Shown here: one piece after another, positions 34,205-45,120 of the stretch | How positions within the stretch are numbered: the stretch's first letter is position 1 | How the letters are laid out: every line of letters starts with the position of its first letter | Assembly (NCBI GenBank): GCA_963555705.1 | Contig: OY743183.1 | Location: 46,117,466-46,181,465 of the forward strand | Source of the DNA: Ligustrum vulgare | Taxonomy: Eukaryota > Streptophyta > Magnoliopsida > Lamiales > Oleaceae | Reading direction: 5' to 3' | DNA: 64,000 nt | Notes under the pieces: generated by a model | The model's database searches: none | What the model was told of the DNA's origin: nothing | Seen by the model: the letters and a program-made list of their open reading frames with translations, nothing else | Translations under genes and position numbers: made by a program

Positions 34205-37200
34205 ATGGCGTGTCTTTCACTTCATGGGCTGAATTATCAGCAGAAGATGATGGTTTCTGGTGGGGTGAATGCATCTTCAACAGCTATGCCTAAAGCTATG
34301 GCTTCTTTAAGATGTTGTGACAGGTATTTGATCTTCTTTAATTCGAAAACTGAATGGGTTTTGTTGGATTTGTTATAAAATAATACACAACTGATTTATC
34401 ATGACTATGGAGTTTGATGTACAATTTTTTTATTGTACTTGTTTATGTAAAGTTATACTAATTCAATGTAAATTTTGAAAGATGTTTAAAAAAAATTTTT
34501 AATGGACTTTTTTTAGTTAATTTCATTGGGTTTTATTAATTTTTTATGAATTTGTATAGATTTTTGCAGACTTTTATTTAAAGGACTTTCATATAATTTC
34601 AAAAATTTTTACACACTTTTATTTTTTCAATTGAAAAACTTGGATATTAATAGATTAATTTTTCCATGACGTTAATATTAATTGTTAATGATAATCATCT
34701 GTCAAGTGAATCAAAAAACGCGGTTTGAGCGATAAATAGTTTTAGTATAGAGAAACATTTCTGATAAAAATGAGAGAAAAATAAAATCACGTTTGATATC
34801 GACATAAAAATTGTATTATGTTCAGAAGATTTTTTGAATATACAATTTTTAATAAATTTCGATTGACTTTTAATTAATATTTTTGATCTTTGCTTAATTA
34901 TTATTTGTTTTTATACAATTTAATTATTATTTTTCTATAAAATCTTATAAAATTTTAATTGAATCTATTTTCATAGAAAAATTGAAGAAAATAATAAAAA
35001 TAAGAGAGCCAAAATATTAAAAAGAAAAAATATAACAAGTTGAAGGGAATAAAAATAATGATTTATTTAGTTGTAGATTTAAGGTTTCTAAAAATAACAA
35101 GAAAGAAAGAAAAACATAAAAGAAACAAAATCCTTTAAAATCTTTATTGGAGAAGCATTTGTCCTACTACTACTACTAGTACTTGGCAATTCCCAATATC
35201 CCTTTATTCTTTACGATCATCAGGTATGAATTTGATGGTTGTGGTGGAATTTGGAGTTGTTTTGGGAAAGGAAAGATGAACAATTTGATTGCAACGAAAA
35301 CTGGGACTGCTGTACTCAAGAAGAGGAGATTGAGTAATATACCTCTGTGTTCTTCAGATCTGACAAAACCACAAAATTCATCCAGAGCCGACATCTATAA
35401 GGAGGTTGGAGTTTATTTCTTATGAAGCACTGTATTCCTTTGGTTTGAGCTTAATGTTTCTGTTGATTTTGTAATGAGTTTTAGCCATGTAGATTATCGA
35501 TAGCTGTTGTTACTTTATTTTTAATGAATATGAATATAGCCACTTTGTAACACCGTTGATTTTGAGAATTTACTGCTAAGTTGGGAAATATGTGAAATTC
35601 TTTTAATCCGTCATTTATATTACGACAAATTATCAGGTTCTCGAAGCTGCTAGGGAAAGATTTACTCAGGAAATTTCTTTCCAGTCCAAGGATAAAGATA
35701 TCTCACTTGCAAAGGTAATATTTATTTGGTGACCAGTTGTTATAATGCCGACGATACCGATACCGATACCGATATCATTTCACTTTCAATTTTTGTGATC
35801 TGCGTTTTCTTTTCCCAATTTGCCTCTACCGCTTGGTGAACAGTTGTTAAAATGAGCAGTAACAAAATATGTGCAGTTGGTGAAATCTTTGTAAAAGTTT
35901 CCTCATTCTTATTTTTTAAAATATGCGAGTTTTTTGGCGTCTCTTTTGTTTATGTGTTTTGGAATCTTTTTATGTAGGCTTTACTTTATGTTGCTGCTGA
36001 AGATGACGCTTTTTTGGCTTTAAATCGGGAGATGGACACTCGTTCACTCCATGATGAAAGGAGATATTTGTCGTTACCATCTGATGCTGAAGAGTGGGAT
36101 TATGTGGAGGCTATGCCTCTAGCTGGAAAGAATATAAGTGAGTGGCTGTCCGAGTTGGATGCCATTGCCAAGGTAGTCGAAGCCGAGCTGGTTTCAAGAG
36201 ATATAGGATGCGATTTGCTAGAAGTTTTGGAGGCAGTAAACAAAGTACTTTTTGAGTCGAGAGGTTTCAAAAGGTCATCCATATTAACAGATTCAAAGTG
36301 TTTGTACCTGCACTTTGTATTAAGCTCTGGATGTGCCAGCGGTATATCTTTATCAAGCTATTCTCTTAACATTTTACATTATATTTTAGTTAGAGTTTAT
36401 TAACATGATACGACCGCTGCCTTTACGCTTTACCATATTGACAGCAATTTTGCTTAGCGTTATTTATATTGAGGTTTGTCGAAGACTTAATCTGACCATT
36501 GTGGGATCTCGAGTTGGGGAAGATTTTTTGATATGGCCTCCAACGGGGAACCCTGAGGTATGTTAATTTTTCGAGCTCGTGTTTATAATCTTGGTTTGTC
36601 TGCTAAGATGGATTGTATAGTACAAGACAGCAGCAAGGAAGTAAAATAAGCTAAAATCGTTTTCCTTGTATTATCCTAGTACTGTGTACCAAACATGTTT
36701 TTATAGTTTCAATTTGCCTAGGTTCATATATATGGGCTTATTATCATATGGTACCACTTTTCTTCCGCAATGCAGGAGCTTTTTAAAGTAACTTCTGGAC
36801 ACAGCTTGTTTGGTGTTGTCAATGGGAAGTGTGTGGACGATCCTCGATCTAAGGCCTCGGACATAAACAGTAATTCACTCTTAGGGCTTGACGTTGCAAC
36901 AAATAGAGACATTATCGGGATTGCTTTGGCCAATTTAATTGTAAGCTATATCCTGCCAGCAAATTTATATTGTATACAGCTGGTACTATTTATTTTGAAG
37001 GAATTTTTCAAAATTTTGGGTTTTGCCACCCGGAAATTTTATGCTTCCGACCATGGAAAATAAAAGGATTAATATATATTGCAGAGGCTTTACTGGAAAC
37101 GGGCTTCAAGAAATTTTTTTGGATTGATGCTGACTTCTCCCCTCAAGTCTGTTCATAAAGCGGATGAGAACTTTAACAAGAATGATGGTCCAAACGTCCC

Positions 37201-39538
37201 TTTGTTACGGCCTCAAGAGTTGAGGTAACTGTCTTGTATTCTCTTTTATTTTATGACTCGACTACTACTTTTGCCCCGGTTCAGATTTGTTTACCCTCTT
37301 TAACGAGGGTGAACGTAATCTTCTCTTAATGCCGTTAAAAATGTATTCATTTCCTTTATAAAGCTGGCCCCACAACTAAAACTACAAGTACAGGTTAGAG
37401 TCAGACATTGGTTCATAAGAAAAAAAAATTATATGAATTTCGGTGATTGCAACCTCTGTTTGGGGGAGAAAAAAAAGTTTTTAAATACTACAATTTCTAT
37501 TTCAAAAAAAAAAAATATATATAATTTTCCAAATCATTTTAAATCTCACATATTTTTCCTCTCAATTTTTCGCCAAATATCTTACCTCGAAAATATAAAA
37601 CACATATTTTTAAATATAAAACTTTTAACAAACAGAATTCAAATTATATATACAATTTCTCAAATTATTTTTTAACCATACACATTTACTCTCTCCAATT
37701 TTAAACCACACATTTTATCTTAAGAAAAAAAAAATAGATTGCTCCCAACCATCGATCTCTGTTTGGAAAAGTGTTTAAATATATGTTTTTTAAATAACAC
37801 AATTTTTCAAATCACTTTTTAACCCTACGTATTTTCTCTCTACTTTTAAATCATATATTTTACCTCAAAAATATATAAAAAGATATTTTTTAACACAAAA
37901 TTTTTAACACAGACTTTTTCTTTAACGCAATCGTTATAATTTATAAATAACACAGCTTTCCAAATCTCTTTTTAATCGCACACGTTTTTCTCTCCACATT
38001 TTACCCATATTTTTTACTTTAAAATATAAATAAATTAATTTATAATTACTATAGTATTACGAACGGAGCTTATATATGAATAAATTCTTATGATCCAGCC
38101 CCCCTTCCGCCTTTGGATATCTTTTTTTTTTTAATGTAGTTAAAGACGAGTTATATGCTTCTTGGACGATCGTATTTTAGTCAAACCTATGAATCTTCTA
38201 TATCCTCTCGAAGCTCGTTTCGAGTACTATATCATAGAATATCGATTGGTCTAAATGAACATAAAAAATAATTAAAAGTTCGTCAAACGTATGTATTAAA
38301 AAGATTCGTATAACTCGTCTTTACTTGCATTAAAAAAAAATGGAATCATGCTACACTACCCTATTGGTTTACTGATTGGGTTATTGATAATACATTTGGT
38401 AAACATCTATTATTTTGCCCATTACATCATCACCAAAATCAATCATCATAATTTTGTCAATACATAAATCGATAACTCATTAGGTAAATCAATAGGGTCA
38501 ACTAGCCTTTGATAACACTCTTTGATTTATAATCTAATTTATTTATAATTTTGAGATAAAAAGTAGTGGTTAAAAATTAAAGAGAGAAAATGTGTGTGAT
38601 TTAAAATTTTTTGTAGTTTATAAACCAATTTATTTGATTTACCAAACTTTTGCTAATTCAAAAAAATGTCCAAAGGAACCGGTTCATAAAATATTCATAT
38701 TTACAATTACTACAGATATTTTATGAAATATATCTCCTGTACATGGAGGTTTAACTGTGGGGCCAGCTATATGTAATAATTAAAGAGAAGGAAATAACGG
38801 CATTCACGGAGGGTAATGTTCACCCTCGTTAAAGAGGGTGAACAAATCTGAACTCCTTTTGCCCGTCTTACATATTGCAATGGTGTCTATTTGTCCTGTC
38901 TGTTTCGATTGAGATGCTTATATTGCAAGATTGTCATGTATAAATTATAATAATCAGGGAAATTTAACTGATCTGGAGGGTTCATTTCTGGTGTGCTTTC
39001 TGAATATTCTTTATGTTGATAACAATTTAATCCCTCGAACCCGAACCCGAACCAAAGTAAATAAATAACAAAATCTATCAACCATTATATCTACTTTCAT
39101 TATTAAGGAATTATAGCTATTTTGGAGAAATAATGTGTAGTTCGTGCATAACAGTTTTGAATGTTATAATTCTTTCTAGACTCGCAATCATGGCTTCCCA
39201 GAGATTGCTGATTCTGCAACCGCACAACTGGTCCTTGAGACGAGATTATGGCATGATGTTGTACTATAGTAGGTATGAACAACGAATCTTTATTTTCCAT
39301 TCATATTTTTCACTATTATTAGTCGAGCTACTCTGTGGTAATCTTCATGTTGCAAAACTCAACTTTCATAAATTACAGAGAATACGAGGAAGCAGTCCAA
39401 GAACTTAGCATCTGCATGGCCTTTGCCCCGGAAGAAGAGGCCCAAGTTCTAGAACCATTTGTCGAGAAATTACATCTGATGAGGCTTGAATCATCATGGA
39501 AATCTTTGGGGAAAAAGGGTCGGCTAGCAGTTCCTTGA
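34205..39538 (+). CDS. SirB1/transglutaminase-like protein with TPR-like C-terminus, nine coding exons
   Basis: Coding exons: 34205-34323, 35224-35404, 35637-35714, 35978-36341, 36445-36557, 36776-36940, 37085-37224, 39180-39272 and 39379-39538. All introns are GT-AG and phases join without a stop, giving 470 codons. The first 40 residues are rich in Ser, Ala and Met and poor in acidic residues, suggesting a plastid transit peptide. Residues of about 180-330 match the SirB1/Transglut_core2 fold (helical LLEVLEAVNKVLF, then a VIYIEVCRRLNL segment). SGCAS, SGHSLFG and VDDP could supply a Cys-His-Asp set, but activity is unproven for this family. Exons 8-9 form a TPR-like helical pair (LQPHNWSLRRDYGMMLYYS, then EYEEAVQELS). 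Exon 3 starts with GTT immediately after GAG of exon 2. Intron 7 holds a MULE. The biological role is unknown. Confidence 0.88.
37440..38045 (+). repeat. Four imperfect copies of a 120-170 bp repeat
   Basis: A phrase of the form CAAATCATTTTTAACC, then CACATTTTCTCTC, CAATTTT and TTTTACCTCAAAAATAT recurs about four times. Similar sequence appears at 31960-32050 and, reversed, at 18960-19090 and 38560-38650. Confidence 0.6.
38122..38340 (+). mobile_element. Short MITE nested in the intronic MULE
   Basis: The ends TTTTTTTTAATGTAGTTAAA and (reverse) TTTTTTTTAATGCAAGTAAA, followed by GACGAGTTATA on both sides, form a terminal inverted repeat of more than 30 bp. Confidence 0.65.
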
Positions 39539-39655
39539 ATTTTTGTTTTCTGTACAAAATCGTTCGCATCTGCTTACTTATATAATAGTCTGTATAATAA
39601 CACCTATAATTAATGGTTCTTAAGCTATAAACTTGTGTAAATATTTTGAACCACG

Positions 39656-40200
39656 TGTTGGCCCCACACCCAGAATCAAAACAACCAAGAATCCAAATAT
39701 TCGACAGAAAACGTAAAGAACACGAGAATTTTTTGTCGAAGCCCCTAAGGCGCAGTGACAGCTTTAACACTTTTGTCTTCCATTGAGCATCCATGAGGAT
39801 TACGCTCAAATCCACTAATAACAGCTCCAAAGTTAGGCTCGATGTTCAGATTACAACAGAACCCAAATGTTCCAATATTACACGCTCTTCAAAAGTTTAC
39901 AAATGAAACTACTCACAAAAGATAGGCCACTGCTTTAATTAGCAGTACCACCTCATACTAATTTCACTCAAGAAATAATTTCACCCAAGAAATTACAGAT
40001 ACCGATCAGAAATAATCAAGAACAGAGAGAAGAAGAAGGAAACGACAAGTGTTAAAACTCAACCCTAAAGGCTAAAATGAAGAGATCCAGCCCTTTATAT
40101 GACACAACTCAATCAGAGACCTCTAACGGCCCAATTTTGTCCATGAGTTGTCAATCCATCATTTCAACCAATTGAAATCGTAAGAACATCTCCAATACAT
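39656..40200 (-). repeat. Copia-type LTR on minus strand, beside the gene's 3' end
   Basis: On the minus strand the end GGGGCCAACA lies at 39656. A TATA box (TATAAAGG, 40099-40092) is followed by a leader with CTTCTTCTCTC and long T-rich sequence. The start is uncertain: TGTATTGG at 40200 or TGTTGAGTC at 40376. It begins about 120 bp after the stop codon of the SirB1-like gene and would transcribe toward it. No target duplication was seen. Confidence 0.45.
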
Positions 40201-40479
40201 TTCGTGAATTGGAAAAATAGACATAATACGTCAGCAAATAGGCGGAATAAAATAAAAATTCCTATTCAATGCACAACGTGAATTAAGATGTTAGGCTGAC
40301 GTGACGCTAAAAAAAATAGACATTGTGGGGGTAGAGTTTCTACATCTAAACGGTCCGAGAGACATGCTGACTCAACATTAATTTCACATAATCAGACAAA
40401 TGTAGAACAACAAATTTAGCATCTTGAAGAGAAAATTCTCCAAGTACCTTTTTTATGTAAGTTTCTTGAGTTAAAAACA

Positions 40480-41282
40480 ACTTATTATTTATTGTCTCTT
40501 TTAATTTCCATACCAAGAACTTTTCTAGCAGATTCTAAACTTTTCATGTCAAATTCTGATTTTAATTTTTCTTTAATCAGATTAAGTGTAACAGAATTGT
40601 GCCCAACTAGAAACATATCATTAACATACAAAAGCAGATAAAAATTTTTAGATTTGTCATTTTTATACTAAAAGCAAGGATCATATTTAGATTTTTTAAA
40701 GTCTAGACCTGTATAAAAAGAGTCAAATCTTTTATATCATTGACTAAGTGCATGTTTTAAACCATATTCAAGAGACATATAGTCTTTTTGTTTTGTATTT
40801 TTTTATTTTTTTTTCAAAACCCTTTGGTTGAGACACAGAGAAAGGTTGTTTTAAAATTAAGTTGTTCTAACTTCAAATTAAATTGAGTCATAAGAGCAAG
40901 TAATATTCTAGTAATAGTGTAATTAACTACAACTGATAAATTTTTTGTACAGTCAATGCCTCTTATTTGAGTAAAACCTTTCACAAAAAGTCATCTTTAT
41001 ATCTTTTATTGTCAGCTTTACCTCTCCTTCTTTAACTTTATAGACTCATTTGCAGTTAACTAATTTACAATCAGTAGGTTTTTCAACCAGGATCCAGGTC
41101 TAATTTTTATGCAAATAGTCGATTTCATATTGCAGTGAATTAAGCCATTTTGTTGACTTACTACAAGAAACTGCTTCTTCATAAGAGCCAAGTTCAAAGC
41201 TGAAACGTTCAGACTCAAGGCATGTAGATACAAAATCTGCAAATGGTATCTTAATGGAGGTTTTATTTGTCTCAGCACACAC
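40480..41282 (-). pseudogene. Copia pol fragment (reverse transcriptase N-half)
   Basis: On the minus strand, from 41282, the fragment shows the segment before RT (WLNSLQYEIDYLHKN, then TWILVEKP) and decayed RT motifs. These align with the full Copia element of this window: QPKGF at about 40830, a degraded LYG/WYKRFDSF region, and a YVDDM-like site reduced to a stop-ridden form near 40630. It has frameshifts and several stops. No RNase H remains. With the LTR at lower coordinates it may be one truncated element. Confidence 0.65.
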
Positions 41283-41295
41283 CTAGTTCTCGCAA

Positions 41296-41470
41296 GTAGG
41301 GGTGGACGTGGTTCGATTTGGTTCTGGTTCTAAAAAAATCAAACCAAATCATAAATCGGTGGTTTTTTTCTAATGGAACCAATTGATTTTTTTAAAGATA
41401 TGGAACTAAACCGGAACCAAACCGCTCGATTCTGGTCTGGTTTGGTTTGGTTCTGGGACCATTACTTGAA
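41296..41470 (+). repeat. GGTTTGGTTC-rich segment, hAT-like MITE relic
   Basis: The start TAGGGGTGGACGTGG resembles the TAGGGATGGCAA ends of other elements here. The interior repeats GGTTTGGTTC and CCAAACC words. The right end is unclear. Confidence 0.4.
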
Positions 41471-42387
41471 TTTTTAAATAATAAATGCAAATTAAAACCT
41501 GTTTATATCCGCTTCTTCATTAGAATCCATATACATCATTACTAAATAGGAAATGAAATATTTAGTTAACAAAATAAAAATTTAGAAAAAGTAACATGTT
41601 ATTCTAAGTTCAAGAAGAAGAAACTCGCCTGAAGGAAGCTCGTCGATGCATTGAAAGTTAGAGAATTGAACATAAATGCCGTTTTGACTTATAGTTACAG
41701 GTTACGATAAAGTTCTGAGTCCCATTCTACCGTGGTGCCGTGTGAGTTAGGGATGAAATTTGCAATTTGAGTTTGGGTGAAATCTTGAGAATTGTCGAAT
41801 TGGGCCGAGGTTTATATATACATAAATTTTAAAAAATAAACATCATTGCCGTCGATGGTGACTAAGGAGTGCAACGATTGCTGTGTTATAGGAGTGCAAG
41901 TAAAACAGTGTTTTTAATTTAAAATCTTTGTCTAATAAGAAATGAGATAAAATGTATGTTAAATAACATTTTTATTTTCTTACTAGTTTAATTTTCTATT
42001 AAGGTTTTCCAATCTCTAAATGTTATAAAATTACAAGATTTGATTTTAAGAGGAGAATCCTTATTTTCCTTAAAAAACCATCTATGATAAGATAATACTT
42101 ATATATAAAAGATGTGGTCCAAAAATAAGGGTATTTGATTAAATACCAAAAACTCTCTCTCACCACGGCCCCAATACTAATGGGCTTAAGATATGGCCCA
42201 ATGTAGGGAAAGAGGATCAAGTCCAAATGGGGCCGAAGGAACACTAACAAGAAAGATAGCCTAGGAAGCATAGGCCACTAAAAGGCCACTTCAGTCAAAG
42301 GAAGCCGATAAGTATAGCAAAAAATGGCCCATGAGTGGCCCAAAAAATTGTTGTTCAAAGGAAAGTGACCAGTAAAAAAATCGAAAA
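41471..42387. other. Unassigned region
   Basis: No gene is seen. GGCCCA-type words cluster at 42170-42350 (ATGGCCCAATG, GTGGCCCAAAA), as often found in plant promoters or LTRs, but no boundary could be set. Confidence 0.35.
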
Positions 42388-43663
42388 TTAAAGGAAGTGG
42401 AAATTACACACATCCCTACTTTTAAAAACTCAAATTCATAAATGAGTTGAAACTTATATAACTTCAGAATTCAGGTTTAGGTTGTAATTAGAAATTGATT
42501 AATTAATTAATAAATTAAAATAATAATAATGTTATAAAATACAGATTGCCCTAATTAGTCTCTATTTATATTTACATTCAATTCATCATCCTTTCAGTTT
42601 CACTCAAATCCAACGTCCCCACAGCCCATTCTCATCCATGGCAGCACCACATCCTGCTGCCGACAAGATCGCCGCACGACTCCACTTCATCCCAAAGCCA
42701 ACACCATGATCGACCCTGCGCAAGCAACAGCCACACCCCGCCCTAGCCTCAAAGACGCTGGCTCCACCTCTCACCACCGGTGACGATACCGGATATTTGA
42801 GCGCTACCGTCTCTAAAGACCTGCGATTCGAGCATTGCCGTCTCTACGAACTCGAACATCTCATGTCTCTCTTTCCGCTAGAGTTTGCTCGTTAGAAATT
42901 CAGAAATTGGTTGTGATCGTGGGTGAAGTGCTGGTGGTGGTGGCAGATCTCTTATTTTTTGGGTTGTGTTGGTGGTTGTTTTCATGATTGACTTTACAGG
43001 GGATGATTGGCGGACTTTCTTAGATCTGGAGATGGGAATCTTTGAGGTCACATTTAATACGGGTGGTGGTGATGCGGTTGTGTTGTGCGCGATGTGTTCG
43101 TGGAGGTAGTGGTGGTCGTGCTGTGGTGTGGTGTTGATATGGTGGGTGGGACTACGGTGTTGGTGGTGTGCGATTGGTGTGCTTCGGGGGCAGCGGCGAC
43201 GCCACCTACTGCTTCGATCTCGCAGGTTGTCGCTGGCGTCGCTGCATCGACCACTTCTCCAGCAAGAATTTGAAGGCAAAGTGAGCAGCCTTCGCGTGGG
43301 AGTCGAGCCTCGTGGCGGCGCTACGAACGGAATATAGATCTGGCTGTGAAGGAAGCGGCAGGGATGACCAATTCTTTGATTTATCTTCTGTTGAATCTTG
43401 ATGAGGTTGGTTGGCGACCATTATCAAATTTGGAGACGGGACTATTTAAGGCCAGATTTTAATTTTTGTGGGTCACAGGTGTTGGTGGGACGGCGCTGTG
43501 GTGTTGCGGTGGTGGGTGAGGCTGTGGTGATGCAGTGGTGGGTGAGGCTGTGGTGATGCGGTGGGGGTGCTGGTCGTGTGGTGGTCTGCTGAATGCGGTG
43601 GTGCATTGGGTGGCGATGCTTTCTGTGTTGTGTGGCGGTGGACACTGGCTGTGAATATAAATG

Positions 43664-43712
43664 GTGGTGGTGGTGGTGGTGGCATTAGGTGGTGGTGGTG
43701 GTGGTGGGCGGC
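43664..43712 (+). repeat. (GGT)n microsatellite tract
   Basis: Two blocks of six or more GGT units lie at 43664-43682 and 43689-43708, inside the family G element. Confidence 0.85.
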
Positions 43713-43782
43713 GACAATGAGACGGTGGTAGTTATGGACTGGTGGTGATCAGACGGTGACATAGGCAAGTTTTCGGATTTGT

Positions 43783-44082
43783 TGTGACCTAAATATATGA
43801 TAATTGTGACTCAAAAGATGGATGATAAAATAGTTTAATAAGGTGTGACCTAGAAATAAATTCAGATCCATTAATTTAAAAATTGTGACCTTGAAATTAT
43901 TTGTAACCTAAAAAAATTGTTATTGTGACCTACTATTTTGATTATTTGTGACTCTAAATTTATTTGTGACTTGAGGAATTTGCGTTTTGTGACTTGAATT
44001 TATATTTTGTTATTGTGACCTATTATTTTGATAATTTGTGACCCTAAAATATTTGTGACTTAAGAAATTTACGTGACCTGAT
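43783..44082 (+). repeat. TTGTGACCT motif array
   Basis: About twelve copies of TTGTGACCT or TTGTGACTT occur over 300 bp with irregular spacing of 15-40 bp, at the right side of the family G MULE. This could be a subterminal transposase-binding array. Confidence 0.75.
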
Positions 44083-44245
44083 TTTATATAATGAACAAAA
44101 CATTTTTAATTATTTAATTTAAATAAATAATTATATCAAAAAACCTGATTTTTGAATTTTTTAAAGTTATATCTTAACATTGAAATGGTGTATACTAAAC
44201 ACCTTATATATGTATTTTTCCCTTAAAGGAAACCCTATATATTAA

Positions 44246-44422
44246 GCCCTTGTTTGGCCCCTATTTTTCATAAATCAAATTTATTCAACGTTTAATCTCA
44301 ACCATCCATCTTAATCAAATCCATTATTTTTTACTTTTCAAACTTTTTTTTAACCACATATTCTCTCGAAATCACTATTCAAAACCAAAAAAAAATTTCC
44401 AAGAACTGGGGCCAAACAGGGC
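44246..44422 (+). mobile_element. PIF/Harbinger-like MITE with TAA duplication
   Basis: GCCCTTGTTTGGCCCC at the left and (reverse) GCCCTGTTTGGCCCC at the right form the terminal inverted repeat, with TAA on each side (44243-44245, 44423-44425). The length is 177 bp. It is related to the MITE at 23248-23410. Confidence 0.8.
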
Positions 44423-44601
44423 TAAGTATACAATTCAAATATAACGTTTAGAATTTATTTTTTAATGATTAGGTGTAAAATATTAATATTATAAAATCAA
44501 ATTAATATACCTAAACCTCATAAACACCTCACAACCCACCCTACTCCCAAATTCAGCACTAAAATCATTTCACTCTTCATTCTCTCTGCTCTCTTCCTCT
44601 C

Positions 44602-45120
44602 ATGTTTTTCGGTAGATCTGCGATGGTGGCAAGAGTCACTCAATGGCGGCAGGAGTCGTGCAATGGACAACCACCTCCACCTTTAGTATACTCCCCCTCG
44701 CTCTGCCACGAATATATTCTCCACCTACACCAGATTATTTACCACCTCTTTCGCCAATATACTCATCTCCTCCTCCAGTATAATTGCCACATCCGCAGCC
44801 AATAAAGTCTCCATCTCCACTGATTTATTAACCACCTCTGCTGCCTATAAACTCTCATCCTTGCTAGTATATCCACCATCTCAACCGCTAGTTTACTCTC
44901 CTCCACCAATATATTCTCCACCTCCTCCTCTAGTACACTATCCTCCTACCCATCAATGTACTCACCACTACCTACTTATGGCCAGTCACCACCAAGTTAT
45001 TCAATGCCTCCTCCTCATCGTGGACAATTGCCACATACATCATATCATCACCATTCACCACCAATGCACAAAGCCCCACTCACTCCTTTCCATGGACAAC
45101 CACCACCAAAACCATGGTAA
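44602..45120 (+). pseudogene. Extensin/proline-rich protein pseudogene
   Basis: Three successive frames keep one theme: IYSPPTP and SSPPPV (frame from about 44700), then VYSPPPIYSPPPP (about 44890-44935), then MYSPLPTYGQSPPSYSMPPP to PPPKPW and TAA at 45118-45120. Tyr-Ser-Pro-Pro repeats are typical of cell-wall extensins and related proline-rich proteins. At least two frameshifts and four stops are needed, so it is dead. A clean C-terminus suggests descent from a real gene, not from random CCA repeats. No signal peptide is recognisable. Confidence 0.6.

Larger units (their letters stand above)
37277..38855 (+). mobile_element. MULE-type element in intron 7, 9-bp duplication
   Basis: CTTTTGCCC at 37268-37276 and 38856-38864 flanks a 1579-bp element whose ends, CGGTTCAGATTTGTTTACCC and (reverse) GAGTTCAGATTTGTTCACCC, are good terminal inverted repeats. 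The repeat continues inward with hairpin-forming CCCTC TTTAACGAGGG. It lacks a transposase and contains other nested repeats. It makes up about four fifths of intron 7, yet splice sites on both sides are intact. Confidence 0.88.
42397..44222 (+). mobile_element. MULE-type element, family G, complete, 9-bp duplication
   Basis: TTAAAGGAA at 42388-42396 and 44223-44231 flanks an 1826-bp element. The ends are GTGGAAATTACACACATCCC and (reverse) GGGAAAAATACATATATAAG, a weak terminal inverted repeat. The left side is pyrimidine-rich, the middle (42930-43760) is strongly GGT/GTG-rich, and the right side is an array of TTGTGACCT words. No transposase is present. Related left ends occur at 23876 and 55980. 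Confidence 0.82.

Noticed and set aside
42878..43685. Overlapping His/Thr/Pro-rich ORFs on both strands
   Set aside because: They are by-products of GGT/GTG-rich DNA inside a MULE; no conserved motif.
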